This document shows, piece by piece, positions 46,827 to 56,909 of a stretch of DNA of 64,000 bases (its first letter is position 1; each line of letters opens with the position of its first letter). Under the pieces are notes generated by a model. That model was not told where the DNA came from. It did no database searches and saw only the letters and a list, made by a program, of their open reading frames with translations. A program made the position numbers and the translations under genes. Source of the stretch: CAZSHX01 sp964606895 (GTDB lineage Bacteria; Bacteroidota; Ignavibacteria; Kapaibacteriales; UBA2268); assembly GCA_964606895.1 (NCBI GenBank), contig CAZSHX010000011.1:12620-76619 (forward strand). The letters run 5' to 3'.

Positions 46827-47732
46827 ATGAAAAAAAATGCGGCTATCGTTATTTTGTTGATAATATTTATCTTTTTGGCTCATCACAGTAGTTATGGTCA
46901 GGAAATTAAGGCTAATGTCCTTGTTAATATGGAGCAACTTTCCTACGAAACCAGAAATTATGTTTCATCAATGGCTGACGATGTATCGAAATATATCAAC
47001 AGCCAAAAATTTGGAGATGAAGACTGGAAAACAGAACAAATTCCTGTTGAGATTAATATCTTGCTCAGTGGCGGCAGTAATAACCGTTATCAGGGAAAAA
47101 TTTTCATCGTAGCAAAAAGAAATCTTCAGGGCGGCGGTCAATCTGTCATGCTGAAAATGAAGGATGAAAAATGGTCATTTAATTATGGTACAGGTGCAAA
47201 TTTTACTTTCAGCACACTCAGATTTGATGAATTCCGCAGTTTGATTGATTATTACATGCTTTTGATTATCGGTTTTGACAAAGACCTTTACGGCGAATTG
47301 GACGGTTCTCAATTTTTCGAAAAAGCGAAATCTGTTGTCCAACTCGGTGCCTCTGCCTCTGCCGATGGATATCAAACCCAAAGTCAGCTTGGAGATTTTA
47401 CAAGGTTTAATCTGCTTACTGAATTGACCGATATGCGTTACGAAGATATGAGAAAGCTTTTCTATTCTTATTATTTCGATGGTTTGGATGTTATGACTAC
47501 CGATAAAGAAAAAGGAACGAAAGCTGTGGATGATTTTGTTTTCAATCTGGCAAAATTCAAAAAGGAAAAAATGGTTGGACCGAGCGTTTTGCTCCAGCTT
47601 TTTTTCGATACCAAGGCACCCGAAATTGGTTCAATTTTTAAAGGGTACAGCGAAAAATCAGTTTTCCAAAATTTAATCTATCTCGACCCGAGCAACACGG
47701 TTTTATATAAGGAAGCTGAAGAAGGGAAGTAG
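46827..47732 (+). CDS. porD: PorD-like protein (DUF4835)
   Basis: 301 residues from the ATG at 46827, supported by AAGGAAC 5 bases upstream. Signal peptide with cleavage after SYGQ (about residue 25). The body matches the DUF4835 pattern: KANVLVNMEQ, IPVEINILLSG, RFDEFRSLIDYYMLLIIGFDKD, and the late TDKEKGTKAVDDFVF. The family is called PorD and is tied to the type IX secretion system in Porphyromonas, though its precise role is unclear. A terminator follows, so it is a single gene. Confidence 0.82.
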   Translation: MKKNAAIVILLIIFIFLAHHSSYGQEIKANVLVNMEQLSYETRNYVSSMADDVSKYINSQKFGDEDWKTEQIPVEINILLSGGSNNRYQGKIFIVAKRNLQGGGQSVMLKMKDEKWSFNYGTGANFTFSTLRFDEFRSLIDYYMLLIIGFDKDLYGELDGSQFFEKAKSVVQLGASASADGYQTQSQLGDFTRFNLLTELTDMRYEDMRKLFYSYYFDGLDVMTTDKEKGTKAVDDFVFNLAKFKKEKMVGPSVLLQLFFDTKAPEIGSIFKGYSEKSVFQNLIYLDPSNTVLYKEAEEGK

Positions 47733-47760
47733 AAATACTGAATTTCAGATGACTAAAAAA

Positions 47761-47792
47761 AAAGGCTGTCCCTGAAGGGAACAGCCTTTTTT
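47761..47792. terminator. Rho-independent terminator
   Basis: AAAGGCTGTCCC pairs with GGGAACAGCCTTT plus a T run, about 30 bases after porD. The A-rich left side also suits the convergent T9SS gene. Confidence 0.88.
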
Positions 47793-47811
47793 GCTTTGAA
47801 TTCTACCAATG

Positions 47812-50800
47812 CTATTTTACAACATTGAATCTCGTGAATGCCATGTCTGCACCTGATTTTACAACAAGTGTGTAACTGCCGCTTGCAACTTTGCCAAGGT
47901 CAATTTTCAGTACATGATTTCCTTCGTCGAATAACTGATTCTCGCAATATCCAATCACTCTTTCGCCGTTCAAATCGAATATTTCAACCGTAAATGCGGA
48001 AGATTCGGGAACATCAAGAGTAAATTCCACAGCCTCAGTTGCCGGATTCGGGAAAATATTGGTTATTGAGAATGAACCTTTTGTTGCTTCAATTAAATTC
48101 TCTTCGTCTCTTGCCCTTGGAGTTCGGAAACTATTTGGGTTGTTGGTGGCAGGATTTCTGTTGAACAGTGCTGTACCGTTCGCCGGGTTACCATTGTAGC
48201 CGCTGACACGAACATAATAAAGCATAGTTGCTGAAAGTGAAGTGAGATTGCAGTACAACAGATTTCCATAATATACAATTTTTCCGCTTCCGATTGCCGG
48301 TGCCTGAGTATAATTATTACTATAACTGCTGTAAGCTCTTCTGGAAACCGGCAGTTCATTGTCGGTTATAGGATTAGTAACACGGATAGTAACAAAGCTT
48401 CCGGCTCCGTTGCCCCTTGTCCATCTAATTTGTGCCGTAGTAGGACGAATACTTGCAAAACTAATATTGTAGTCCTGAATAGTCGGTCCGTCGTTTGCAA
48501 CTGTTCTGGTTGTGCAGGTCATATCCCTGCCGTATGTTGTACCAACTACATTGGTTCCAACAGCACGATAGTGATAAATCGTATTAGAATTCAAACCGGT
48601 TAGCTGAATAGCCATTGCAATATTTTCAGCATTATAAGCCAAAGGACTTTCGTTGAAGTAAATATTATTTCCATAGCTTGTAGTTTCGCCATATTCGATT
48701 CTCGCAGTTGATTGCGAACCGTTGGAAGAAACTGTTCCTCTCACAATTCCGGTCGTTGTAGTCATATCGGAATATCCGCCTGTTGTTACAGTTGGAGGAT
48801 TGATTTCTGCTTCTGCACGCGGAATCGTTGGATTTGTCAGATAGTTGTAAGTTGCAGGATGAACCATGTCCCAATTAAATGGTATGAGAGTGAAATAATA
48901 ATGATTTCCACGGCTCAACCCGGTTAGAGAGATTGAAGTTTGATTTTTATTTGTTATAATGGCTGCAATTTTCTGTCCGTCATAAATATCGTACCTTTCG
49001 TAACCGTAACCTGAAGCATACTCGGTTCCTTCAATTGGTAGCCAGGTCGGATAGCTTCCGATTCTCTGAATCAGCAAATAGCCGTCACAATCAGTAATAT
49101 TATTTGCAGGCTCAAAAGTTACATCAATTTGAGTTGCAGATTGAGTTCTGGCATAAAAAGTTCTTGCATGGCGTTTCGGTTCGGGTGATAAAGTCCAGAA
49201 ATCTCTGTGGTTTGATTCCGGTCCTTCGCCATCAATGTTTGTTCCTGTCAGCCAGTAATTATAATGAGATTCCGGAGATAAATCATTTAATGGAGTGTTA
49301 TAAGTAGTACTACTGCTTGAAATAAGACGGTAAACATGCGAACAATTATTATCAATAGATTCTAATTTCATCATATAAGGCGACTCACCCTCTCCACCAA
49401 CTCTCCAAGTATCGCCTGCATCGTCAGACATTCCGTAAGACCCGTTGCCACAGCTTCCACAGTCAGCAAAAAACCATCCAAAAGGTGTATCAGGATATTT
49501 TAATTCACCTTGTATAATTGCTATATCCGATTTCAAAACAATAGCATATTCTGTATTAGCACTTAATAACTGACTAAATCCTGTAAATTCAACAGGAGTA
49601 GGATCTTCAGCATTTATAATATCAGAAATTAATCCGGTTGATAGAACTGAAACTTGAGTGGTTGGTTCTCCATTACCATCTGTATTATATAATTCCAAGG
49701 AATAATTATAATTCTCTCCGGTTTCATCTGATCCATTTAACAACAAAGTAGCTTTATTTAAAGTAACAACAGACCCACCGGTCGAAAATGATTGTGATAA
49801 ATAATTTTCAACCGTAACCCAATCACGGGAATCAATAATCTCATCAAGGGTACTATATATTTCAGAGGATGATGAGGAAGAAGAACCACCTTCCAATTTC
49901 ATCAGGAATGGTGTTTCCCCCGAATACTCACTTGCTGAAACCCATGAACTACCATTATTGCTGGACCATGACCTGTATCCTTCGGAATAGTTGGTGTAGC
50001 TATATATCCAAAATAGACTTATCTCCCACGGGGGCTCAACCATATCTATGTCTGTTTTTATAACTATAGCATATTCACTTGAAGCATCCAATGGAGCATT
50101 AAGTCCGGTTAGTTCATAAAGGGCCGGTCCTTCCGATTTTGGTAAATCATCAATTAAACCATTATCAAGCTGACTAATAAATGAAGTGGGTTCTCCGTTG
50201 CTTGCATTCCAAAGTTCGATTGAATAATGATATGATCTGGTGTTATCCCAAGCTCCAAACCAAAAACTTGCCTTTGTTAAAGTCACGGCTGAAGAACCTG
50301 TTGAGAATGACTGGGCTCTTGCCATATTTAAATTGAAATAATCAGCGAAATCCCAATCATAATCAATAGTATTAAAGAGGGTTGTTGGTGATGATGAACC
50401 CCCCTGCCCGCAGTCAACATACAAATTAAAAGTAAATGGCTCGGGACCGTTTATCATATCGGATGTCCAACTCTGACCGTTATTTACATCAGGTGTCCAG
50501 TTAGCTCTGAAAGAAGTAGTATCGCGGACGTTAGCCGAGTCAGCTCTTGGAGGGAAGTAACGCGTTGTTGGGTGTTGAGTACATGACCATGCACTATAAC
50601 CGCTTGCATTATGAGCCATGACACGATAGTAGTACATTGTGTTTGGTCTTAAATCTTCAACTGTACCAACGTTTGTACTGCAAGTAGAGATAAACTGGGT
50701 TAATGTGGTTTTTGAAATACCTGCATAAGTGCTAAAATAATCAGAAAAACTATTATCAAATTTACTGAACTGCACAGTATATGTCAGAGGCTCAGGTCCT

Positions 50801-52599
50801 TCAGTTTCCTCGAACCAATTTGCTTCCAAATCAGTTATATGGATATTCTTTGCCGTAGTTGTTGAACAGCCCGGAGCAAGCGGAAGAGTGGTTGGGGATT
50901 GAGTGCAGGATTCTGCACCAACACCACCTGCATTTGTTGCAAATACTTTATAATAATACATCGTATTCGGAATCAAAGCTGAACCGTTATATTGGTCAAT
51001 ATATAGGCTGTTGGTACTTTTTGTTAATGAAGCATAATCTTCATAAGGACTAAAGCCGGAATTATCGCTTACTCGTACCGTATATGTTAGAGTTTCAGGA
51101 CCTTCAGCTTTCTCAGCCCAATTTGCCGTTAAATCAGTAGTATGAATTGATGTAGCAACTGCACATGTTGGATCGAGCGGAAGAGTCGTTGGGGTTTGAG
51201 TGCACGATTCGGCACCGCTTCCTGTTGCATTTGTTGAAAATACTTTATAATAATACATGGTATTCGGAATCAATGGAGAACCGTCATATTGGTCGATTAA
51301 ATGACTGAGAGTAGCTTTTGGAATAGATGCGTGATCTTCGTATGGACTGAATGAAACATTATCGCTAACACGCACAGTATAAGTTAAATCCTGATCTCCT
51401 TCTTCTTGTTCAGTCCAATTAGCAGTAAAATCAGTAGTATGAATAGCTGAAGCACCGGCACAAACAGGTGCAAGAGGAACAGTAGTAAAGTCCAGTTCAT
51501 TTCCGTAACCTGTTCCTGCGGAGTTGACGGCATAAGCCCTAACGTAATATTTTGTATTTGGTGTTAATGAAAACAGTCCTTGGAAGTAACCACCGGGACC
51601 TGAATTATACCCGCCTGCAGTTTCTTCGTGATGTGAATCGGCAGATGTTGGACTTCCTGTTGTGTTCCAACAAACACCAATTGTCGAGCAAAGTTCACCC
51701 CCCGTATCAGTAATTTTAAATTGTCCGATTGCCGTTGTTGTTGAAATATTGCCTACAGCGTCAGTAGTAACTGTAGGAATAACAATATTTAATGTTGTGA
51801 ATCCAATCTGATTTCCATAAGCAGTCCCTACAGAATTAGTGGCATAAGCTCTGACGTAATAATACGTATTGCGAGTTAAACCACTCATATCCGAAGTAAA
51901 TGAACCTGTTCCTGAGCCGGAAGTCACGGTACTACCGGAAATTGTAGGATTAGGGGATGTACCATAAGCAATTCCATGGGCGGATACAGTTGCTCCTCCA
52001 TCATTAGTAACATTTCCGCCTGAACTGGCTGTTGCTGTACCTATCGACGATGCGGAAGCAGTAGTTACTGTTGGCAACACAGTTACAACATCCGTACCTG
52101 TAATACTGAAGTCAACTGTTCCATTAATTGCTCCGCTATTATAAGTTGTAATAACGATTACATAAGAAATCCCTGCTGTGAAGTAATTCTGGCAATTAAG
52201 ATCAAAAAATTGCTGTGTTCCTGCTACTATGTCGTCGTTTCCAACCATAAAATTAGTAGTAGGACTTGACGGGTCGAAGCTACCCTGATATACATATATC
52301 ATCGGGTCGGGACCAACTTCACCGGTAGTACCGGTGCAAGTAATGCGATAGTTCCCGCTTGATGAAACAGAAAATGCCTGAGTTGCATAAGAGAAACTTC
52401 CACTACCGGCAGAGACACTAGTAAAAGTACCGGCAGAGGCATCCCCGCAAACCGGAGCAGCTTGTGCAGGTTTTGAAAATGTCTGTGATGACATTAGATT
52501 TGCTGTATATCCGGAGGATTGATTAGAAGAAATTAGAAGTAAAATTAAAACAAATATTGCACCTAAAAACTTCGACTTTAGTAAAATAATCTTTTTCAT
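47812..52599 (-). CDS. Giant T9SS-secreted protein with FN3-like repeats
   Basis: 1595 residues. Signal peptide (about 1-30) and a type A T9SS sorting domain at the end (about 1515-1595: FPNPATEAVEFTL...IFDLNGERV...SGSYTLVV). The middle has a pre-peptidase-like domain, then FN3-like units of about 95-100 residues (YYVRAYATNSVGTAYGN). Three of these, about 370-670, are near-identical tandem copies. Two related beta-sandwich units (about 730-1090) appear to be inserted inside another FN3 domain. No catalytic motif; a surface adhesin or matrix protein is likely. It overlaps the small secreted gene upstream by four bases. Confidence 0.85.
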   Translation of the reverse strand: MKKIILLKSKFLGAIFVLILLLISSNQSSGYTANLMSSQTFSKPAQAAPVCGDASAGTFTSVSAGSGSFSYATQAFSVSSSGNYRITCTGTTGEVGPDPMIYVYQGSFDPSSPTTNFMVGNDDIVAGTQQFFDLNCQNYFTAGISYVIVITTYNSGAINGTVDFSITGTDVVTVLPTVTTASASSIGTATASSGGNVTNDGGATVSAHGIAYGTSPNPTISGSTVTSGSGTGSFTSDMSGLTRNTYYYVRAYATNSVGTAYGNQIGFTTLNIVIPTVTTDAVGNISTTTAIGQFKITDTGGELCSTIGVCWNTTGSPTSADSHHEETAGGYNSGPGGYFQGLFSLTPNTKYYVRAYAVNSAGTGYGNELDFTTVPLAPVCAGASAIHTTDFTANWTEQEEGDQDLTYTVRVSDNVSFSPYEDHASIPKATLSHLIDQYDGSPLIPNTMYYYKVFSTNATGSGAESCTQTPTTLPLDPTCAVATSIHTTDLTANWAEKAEGPETLTYTVRVSDNSGFSPYEDYASLTKSTNSLYIDQYNGSALIPNTMYYYKVFATNAGGVGAESCTQSPTTLPLAPGCSTTTAKNIHITDLEANWFEETEGPEPLTYTVQFSKFDNSFSDYFSTYAGISKTTLTQFISTCSTNVGTVEDLRPNTMYYYRVMAHNASGYSAWSCTQHPTTRYFPPRADSANVRDTTSFRANWTPDVNNGQSWTSDMINGPEPFTFNLYVDCGQGGSSSPTTLFNTIDYDWDFADYFNLNMARAQSFSTGSSAVTLTKASFWFGAWDNTRSYHYSIELWNASNGEPTSFISQLDNGLIDDLPKSEGPALYELTGLNAPLDASSEYAIVIKTDIDMVEPPWEISLFWIYSYTNYSEGYRSWSSNNGSSWVSASEYSGETPFLMKLEGGSSSSSSSEIYSTLDEIIDSRDWVTVENYLSQSFSTGGSVVTLNKATLLLNGSDETGENYNYSLELYNTDGNGEPTTQVSVLSTGLISDIINAEDPTPVEFTGFSQLLSANTEYAIVLKSDIAIIQGELKYPDTPFGWFFADCGSCGNGSYGMSDDAGDTWRVGGEGESPYMMKLESIDNNCSHVYRLISSSSTTYNTPLNDLSPESHYNYWLTGTNIDGEGPESNHRDFWTLSPEPKRHARTFYARTQSATQIDVTFEPANNITDCDGYLLIQRIGSYPTWLPIEGTEYASGYGYERYDIYDGQKIAAIITNKNQTSISLTGLSRGNHYYFTLIPFNWDMVHPATYNYLTNPTIPRAEAEINPPTVTTGGYSDMTTTTGIVRGTVSSNGSQSTARIEYGETTSYGNNIYFNESPLAYNAENIAMAIQLTGLNSNTIYHYRAVGTNVVGTTYGRDMTCTTRTVANDGPTIQDYNISFASIRPTTAQIRWTRGNGAGSFVTIRVTNPITDNELPVSRRAYSSYSNNYTQAPAIGSGKIVYYGNLLYCNLTSLSATMLYYVRVSGYNGNPANGTALFNRNPATNNPNSFRTPRARDEENLIEATKGSFSITNIFPNPATEAVEFTLDVPESSAFTVEIFDLNGERVIGYCENQLFDEGNHVLKIDLGKVASGSYTLVVKSGADMAFTRFNVVK
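50560..51486 (-). repeat. Tandem FN3 repeats in the T9SS protein
   Basis: Three units with a period of about 297 bases, beginning near 51486, 51186 and 50886 on the minus strand. The first two are very similar at the DNA level (shared IHTTD-TANW, LTYTVRVSD, FSPYED, LIPNTMYYYKVF and ESCTQ-PTTLPL); the third is more diverged. Confidence 0.75.
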
Positions 52600-53075
52600 A
52601 AAAGTTGTTTCCTTTCAAGTTTGATTGTTAACTCATTCCAAGAATCGCCTGCTTTAAGTAATTCAATAGGTACGATTTGTTTGATAAGAGACTTGATATT
52701 CAAATCATAAAAGTAGGTGAAAGTTATATTTGCAGAGTTTTGTAAAATATCAAATTTTTCAAATTGAAAGAATGCATCAACATTATTCTTATATATTTGG
52801 TCTTTAGTCATGAAAACAATCTTTTTGCTGAAACCATCTAAGTTAAGATTATCAGGGAAATTGATTGAATGCTGCATGATATAAATCGGTTTGAAATTGC
52901 CGTCTGCATCCATAGGATAATATTGCTGAAGCTCGGGCAGGTCAATACATTTTTGCAAAACCATGCTTTGGTCAGTTGCAGGAGATTTTCCATCTCCATT
53001 GCCATTTTGGGCATTTGAAGAATAAGAAATCGTTGCAAATAGTACAACAATCAGTAAAAATAATTTTTTCATCAT
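52596..53075 (-). CDS. Small secreted protein of unknown function
   Basis: 159 residues with a signal peptide (cleavage after NAQ, about 23). A Gly/Asn/Asp-rich segment follows, then an alpha/beta body (VLQKCIDLPELQQYYPMDADG, KIVFMTKDQIYKNN) with one Cys. No family recognised. Its ATG-proximal overlap (ATGA) with the giant T9SS gene shows coupling, so it may assist export or bind the same target. Confidence 0.7.
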   Translation of the reverse strand: MMKKLFLLIVVLFATISYSSNAQNGNGDGKSPATDQSMVLQKCIDLPELQQYYPMDADGNFKPIYIMQHSINFPDNLNLDGFSKKIVFMTKDQIYKNNVDAFFQFEKFDILQNSANITFTYFYDLNIKSLIKQIVPIELLKAGDSWNELTIKLERKQLL

Positions 53076-53378
53076 CTCGCCTTTGAATTTATAAAAAATA
53101 TATACTATTCATACGTATATTCAATTAAAGTCTAATATACATCATTATTATCGTTCAAAAAACAGAAAACTTAAGTTAATTTATTCATTTTAACTTTTTT
53201 CTATCAATTTGTATGCAAATATATGTAAATCTGATATATTCTTATGTATGAAATAATTGAAAAAGGATGCGGTTTTTTTATTAAGGTAAAGCTTTTAAGA
53301 AGGGATTTTTTTTGATTATAGCACAGCCATATATTGGAAAAGAAATTATTATTATTTATTACTATAATTATAAGGTGA
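53076..53378. other. AT-rich intergenic region
   Basis: About 300 bases with no gene, hairpin or repeat that I can support; it must contain the promoter of the two-gene operon to the left. Confidence 0.5.
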
Positions 53379-55373
53379 TTATTGCATGCTTTTTGCTTTT
53401 ATCACTTCATTCTCTAACGGCTTAAGAATATTTTCGTCAAAACCGCAAGAACGGGCAATCTGAATGTTTTTCAATGCTGTATCGAATTCGCCTAAATCTG
53501 AGTAGCACAAAGCAAGATTATAATAATGCTCTGGGTTTGATGGTTCTATTTCGATTAACTTATTATAATAATAAATGGCTTTTCTGAATTCGTTTTTTCC
53601 CGAATAGATTTGTGACAGATTGCCAATAGCAAGTGCATTGTTTGGGTTAAGTTCGAGAGTTAGCAGAAATTCTTTCTCTGCAGAGTCATTAAGTTTTAGG
53701 TTATATAGCGATAAGCCCAGGTTGTAATGGTCATCAGAGCTTTGCGGCTGTAACTCTGTGAGTGCCTTGTAAGCACCTGCCGCTTCTGAGAATTGTCCTT
53801 TGGCAAAATTAATTCCGCCAATTGCCGAAAGGACAAATTCCTTTTTGAAATTTGCCTTCAAAAGTGAATTGAAAATCACAAGTGCTGTGTCAGACTTCCC
53901 CATTTTATAATTAATCAGCCCGATAGAATAATAATACCTGTTCATTTTTTCGAAACGATAAGCCATCATTGTATTATCAAGAGCATTTTTCAGATCCTCC
54001 TTTGAAAAATATATTTGTGAAATCTCATCATAAAGAACAGCCCTTTGATGATTTGTCCAATATGGAGTTTCAACCATTCTTTCTGCTCTTTTAATTGACA
54101 AATCTTCACTTGAATTTAATATCAGCCAAGGAAATGTTTGGAAGAATATTAGTATGATTAGCGGATAAATAAATTTATTTAGGCTTATGCCTGAATTTAT
54201 CATTTTAAATCCCAGAAATAGAAGCATTGGCAAAGCATAAATTGAAAACAAATCCCAATCACGAGCGAACCCAAGGTCAGTTCTGAATAAAAGCAACATT
54301 AACATAGAAAATCCAACTCCAATAAGGATAAAGTTCATAACAAAATCGGATATGAAAAGTCTTCCTTTAAAAACAAAAGGAAGAATGAATATTGCAGGAG
54401 TAACGAGCAGAAATTGATTAATCAGGTCAATAGGATGTTCGAAAGAGAAGATTCCGTAGCTGAATTGTGTATTGAAGAATGGCATGATATGACTATCTCC
54501 GCTCAGAGCAAGAAATTTCGAAGGAGGGTAGCCCAATAGACTGAAAATAATGAGCGTAACAGAAAGAATTGAAATCGGTATTGCTGATAATTTCAGAATC
54601 ATACCTGATTTGGAATTTTGTTCGTTATTCCAAATAATCCTATAATAAAAATAAAAACAAGCAGGTGCAAAAATAATTGATGCCGGGTGAGTTACAACTG
54701 AAGATGAAAGAAACACAACTGGAAAAATACTGAATTTATTATTTGTCAGGCTTGCAATTGCTGACATAAAGAATAGCAGATTCAGGCAAGCAATAACAGA
54801 GTAGCTCTCTGCATAACCAAAGAACAGCTGTATCCAAGCAGACCCGAAAATTAGAATTCCGAATAACACTTTTTCTTCTAATGTCGAAAAAATACGCTTA
54901 GAATAGTAAGAATAACCAAAAACAGATGCCATTCCTGAGAACACACTGATTATGGCATAAACTTGAGCTCCGGATAATTTGATAAATTTATTCAGAGTCG
55001 AAAAAGTAAAAGCATGAATTAAGGTATCTAAAGGTTCAGCTGGAGAGAATTTTAACCCATGCTCCAAATCTCTTATCCTAAGTAAACCATCTCCCAGCAG
55101 ATATCCATTCTGATGGAAAAGAAAAGCAATGAAGGCAAAGACAAAGAGCCAAACGGATACGGGAAATTTACCGGATTTATAAAGAAATGAAAATAAAGGG
55201 ACCTCGATTTTTTTTTGAATCTGAGGAAGAAGCAAAATCAAGGCTATTGCAATAACAAAAAAAGAAATATAATCAGGAAAAAAACTTAGAGTATCAACAC
55301 CCCATAAATATTGAATTTTAGTTAATACTGCGAGCAAACAAAACAGAAAAACAATAATGATTGATTTGTTCAT
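53379..55373 (-). CDS. Polytopic membrane protein with TPRs (GT-C-like)
   Basis: 664 residues. About eleven membrane helices (about 1-420) precede five or six TPRs (about 450-655). The first long loop has an acidic motif (GYLLGDGLLRIRDLEHG), as in GT-C glycosyltransferases. The overall plan repeats that of the gene at 42030-43949, but the sequences are not close. Function is unknown; sugar transfer to exported proteins or lipids is possible. It begins 49 bases after rimO on the same strand, so probably shares its transcript. Confidence 0.72.
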   Translation of the reverse strand: MNKSIIIVFLFCLLAVLTKIQYLWGVDTLSFFPDYISFFVIAIALILLLPQIQKKIEVPLFSFLYKSGKFPVSVWLFVFAFIAFLFHQNGYLLGDGLLRIRDLEHGLKFSPAEPLDTLIHAFTFSTLNKFIKLSGAQVYAIISVFSGMASVFGYSYYSKRIFSTLEEKVLFGILIFGSAWIQLFFGYAESYSVIACLNLLFFMSAIASLTNNKFSIFPVVFLSSSVVTHPASIIFAPACFYFYYRIIWNNEQNSKSGMILKLSAIPISILSVTLIIFSLLGYPPSKFLALSGDSHIMPFFNTQFSYGIFSFEHPIDLINQFLLVTPAIFILPFVFKGRLFISDFVMNFILIGVGFSMLMLLLFRTDLGFARDWDLFSIYALPMLLFLGFKMINSGISLNKFIYPLIILIFFQTFPWLILNSSEDLSIKRAERMVETPYWTNHQRAVLYDEISQIYFSKEDLKNALDNTMMAYRFEKMNRYYYSIGLINYKMGKSDTALVIFNSLLKANFKKEFVLSAIGGINFAKGQFSEAAGAYKALTELQPQSSDDHYNLGLSLYNLKLNDSAEKEFLLTLELNPNNALAIGNLSQIYSGKNEFRKAIYYYNKLIEIEPSNPEHYYNLALCYSDLGEFDTALKNIQIARSCGFDENILKPLENEVIKAKSMQ

Positions 55374-55422
55374 AAATGGATTTGTTTAAATTTTGATTCC
55401 TTGTTTCTATCCAATTAAACGA

Positions 55423-56706
55423 TCAAACAAGCTCCCCGAAAATATCGTATTCTCTTGCATCGGTTATCAGGACATCCGATATTTTGCCGATTTTATATTT
55501 CTTGTGAGCTTTAATTAAAACAGTGTTATCAACTTCGGGAGCATCATGCATTGTTCTGCCGATGAAATATTCACCATCTTCACTGTCGAGAAGAACTTTT
55601 TGAATTTTGCCGATTTTGGCTTTGTTCTTTTTAAGCGAGATACCTTGCAAAAGCTCCATTAAAATGGCACGTCTTTCTTTTTTAATCTTTTCGGGAACCT
55701 TGTCTTTCAATTCAAAAGCTTTGGTGTTTTCTTCGTGGGAATAAGTAAATATTCCGACTCTATCAAGTTCAATTTTTTCAAGAAAATCATAAAGTTCACG
55801 AAAATCTTTTTCCGTTTCATCAGGAAAACCAACAATAAATGTGCTTCTGATAGCAACATCTTTGATAGTACTCCTTGTCTTTTCAATTAAATCTGCAATC
55901 TTTCTTTTGTCAGTACCTCTGCCCATAGCTTTCAGCATTTTATCCGAAACGTGTTGGAATGGGATGTCTATATAATTGCAGATTTTCGGATTGGAGGCAA
56001 TTTCCTCAAGAAGATTTATTGGAAAATTTGTCGGATAAGTATAAAGCAACCGAATCCATTCAATATCTTTAATTCTACTCAATCTGTTGAGTAGTTCTGC
56101 TATTTTTCTTTCTCCATAGATATCTTTACCGTAATAAGTAGTGTCCTGAGCAATGACATTGAGTTCCTTGACTCCTCTTAAAGCAAGAATTTCTGATTCA
56201 TTAACTAAGTCTTCAATTTTCCTTGAATTATAAACACCACGAATGAAAGGAATGGCACAGAATGCACATCCATGATTGCAACCTTCGGAAATTTTGAGGT
56301 AAGCATAATGTTTTGGTGTTAGTAAATGCCTTTCACCTAGAACACTTTTCAGATTACTGCTTTTTAAATCATTTAATATAGCTGAAAATTCATTTACTCC
56401 ATAAAACTTGTCCACTTCAGGCATTTGTTCAGTAAGCTCTTCTTTGTAACGCTCAGATAAACATCCGGCAACAAGGATTTTCTTGATTTTCCCTGATTCT
56501 TTCAGTTCGATAGCTTCGGAAATAACTGTAAAGCTTTCCTCTTTGGAAGGTTTTATAAATCCGCAAGTATTGATAATCAAGGTCTCTGCTTGGGAAATAT
56601 CCTCAGTGAACTTGAAATTATTGTTTTCCAACAAGCCGATTAAATTCTCTGAATCTACAACATTTTTATTGCAACCAAGGGTTAAAACGCAAAAACTATT
56701 TTTCAT
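55423..56706 (-). CDS. rimO: Ribosomal protein S12 methylthiotransferase RimO
   Basis: Radical-SAM enzyme that adds a methylthio group to an Asp of ribosomal protein S12. The 427 residues carry the N-terminal UPF0004 cysteines (C12, C48, C82), the radical-SAM triad C143-X3-C147-X2-C150 (EGCNHGCAFC), and a TRAM domain at about 360-427. RimO is favoured over MiaB by the length and by AIPFIRG and QDTTYYG. It heads a pair with the TPR membrane protein. Confidence 0.94.
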   Translation of the reverse strand: MKNSFCVLTLGCNKNVVDSENLIGLLENNNFKFTEDISQAETLIINTCGFIKPSKEESFTVISEAIELKESGKIKKILVAGCLSERYKEELTEQMPEVDKFYGVNEFSAILNDLKSSNLKSVLGERHLLTPKHYAYLKISEGCNHGCAFCAIPFIRGVYNSRKIEDLVNESEILALRGVKELNVIAQDTTYYGKDIYGERKIAELLNRLSRIKDIEWIRLLYTYPTNFPINLLEEIASNPKICNYIDIPFQHVSDKMLKAMGRGTDKRKIADLIEKTRSTIKDVAIRSTFIVGFPDETEKDFRELYDFLEKIELDRVGIFTYSHEENTKAFELKDKVPEKIKKERRAILMELLQGISLKKNKAKIGKIQKVLLDSEDGEYFIGRTMHDAPEVDNTVLIKAHKKYKIGKISDVLITDAREYDIFGELV

Positions 56707-56909
56707 AATAATCTATATTAAATTTAACTCATTTTGAAAATGCAAATTAATAAAACATTGTTAAATAATAGTTATTTTTTTAATAGAAAACTACGTTTTG
56801 CATCACAAAAGTTTTTATTTTGTTCTTTTTCATTTAATTATTTTTATGATCCTTTAATAAACTGTTTTGCTTGGAGTTTACACAAAACCGGATGCAGAAA
56901 AAGATATAT

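Noticed and set aside
47812..52599. CRISPR-like array, suggested by regular repeats
   Set aside because: The 297-base periodicity is coding FN3 repeats in one open frame; no short direct repeats with unique spacers exist in the window.
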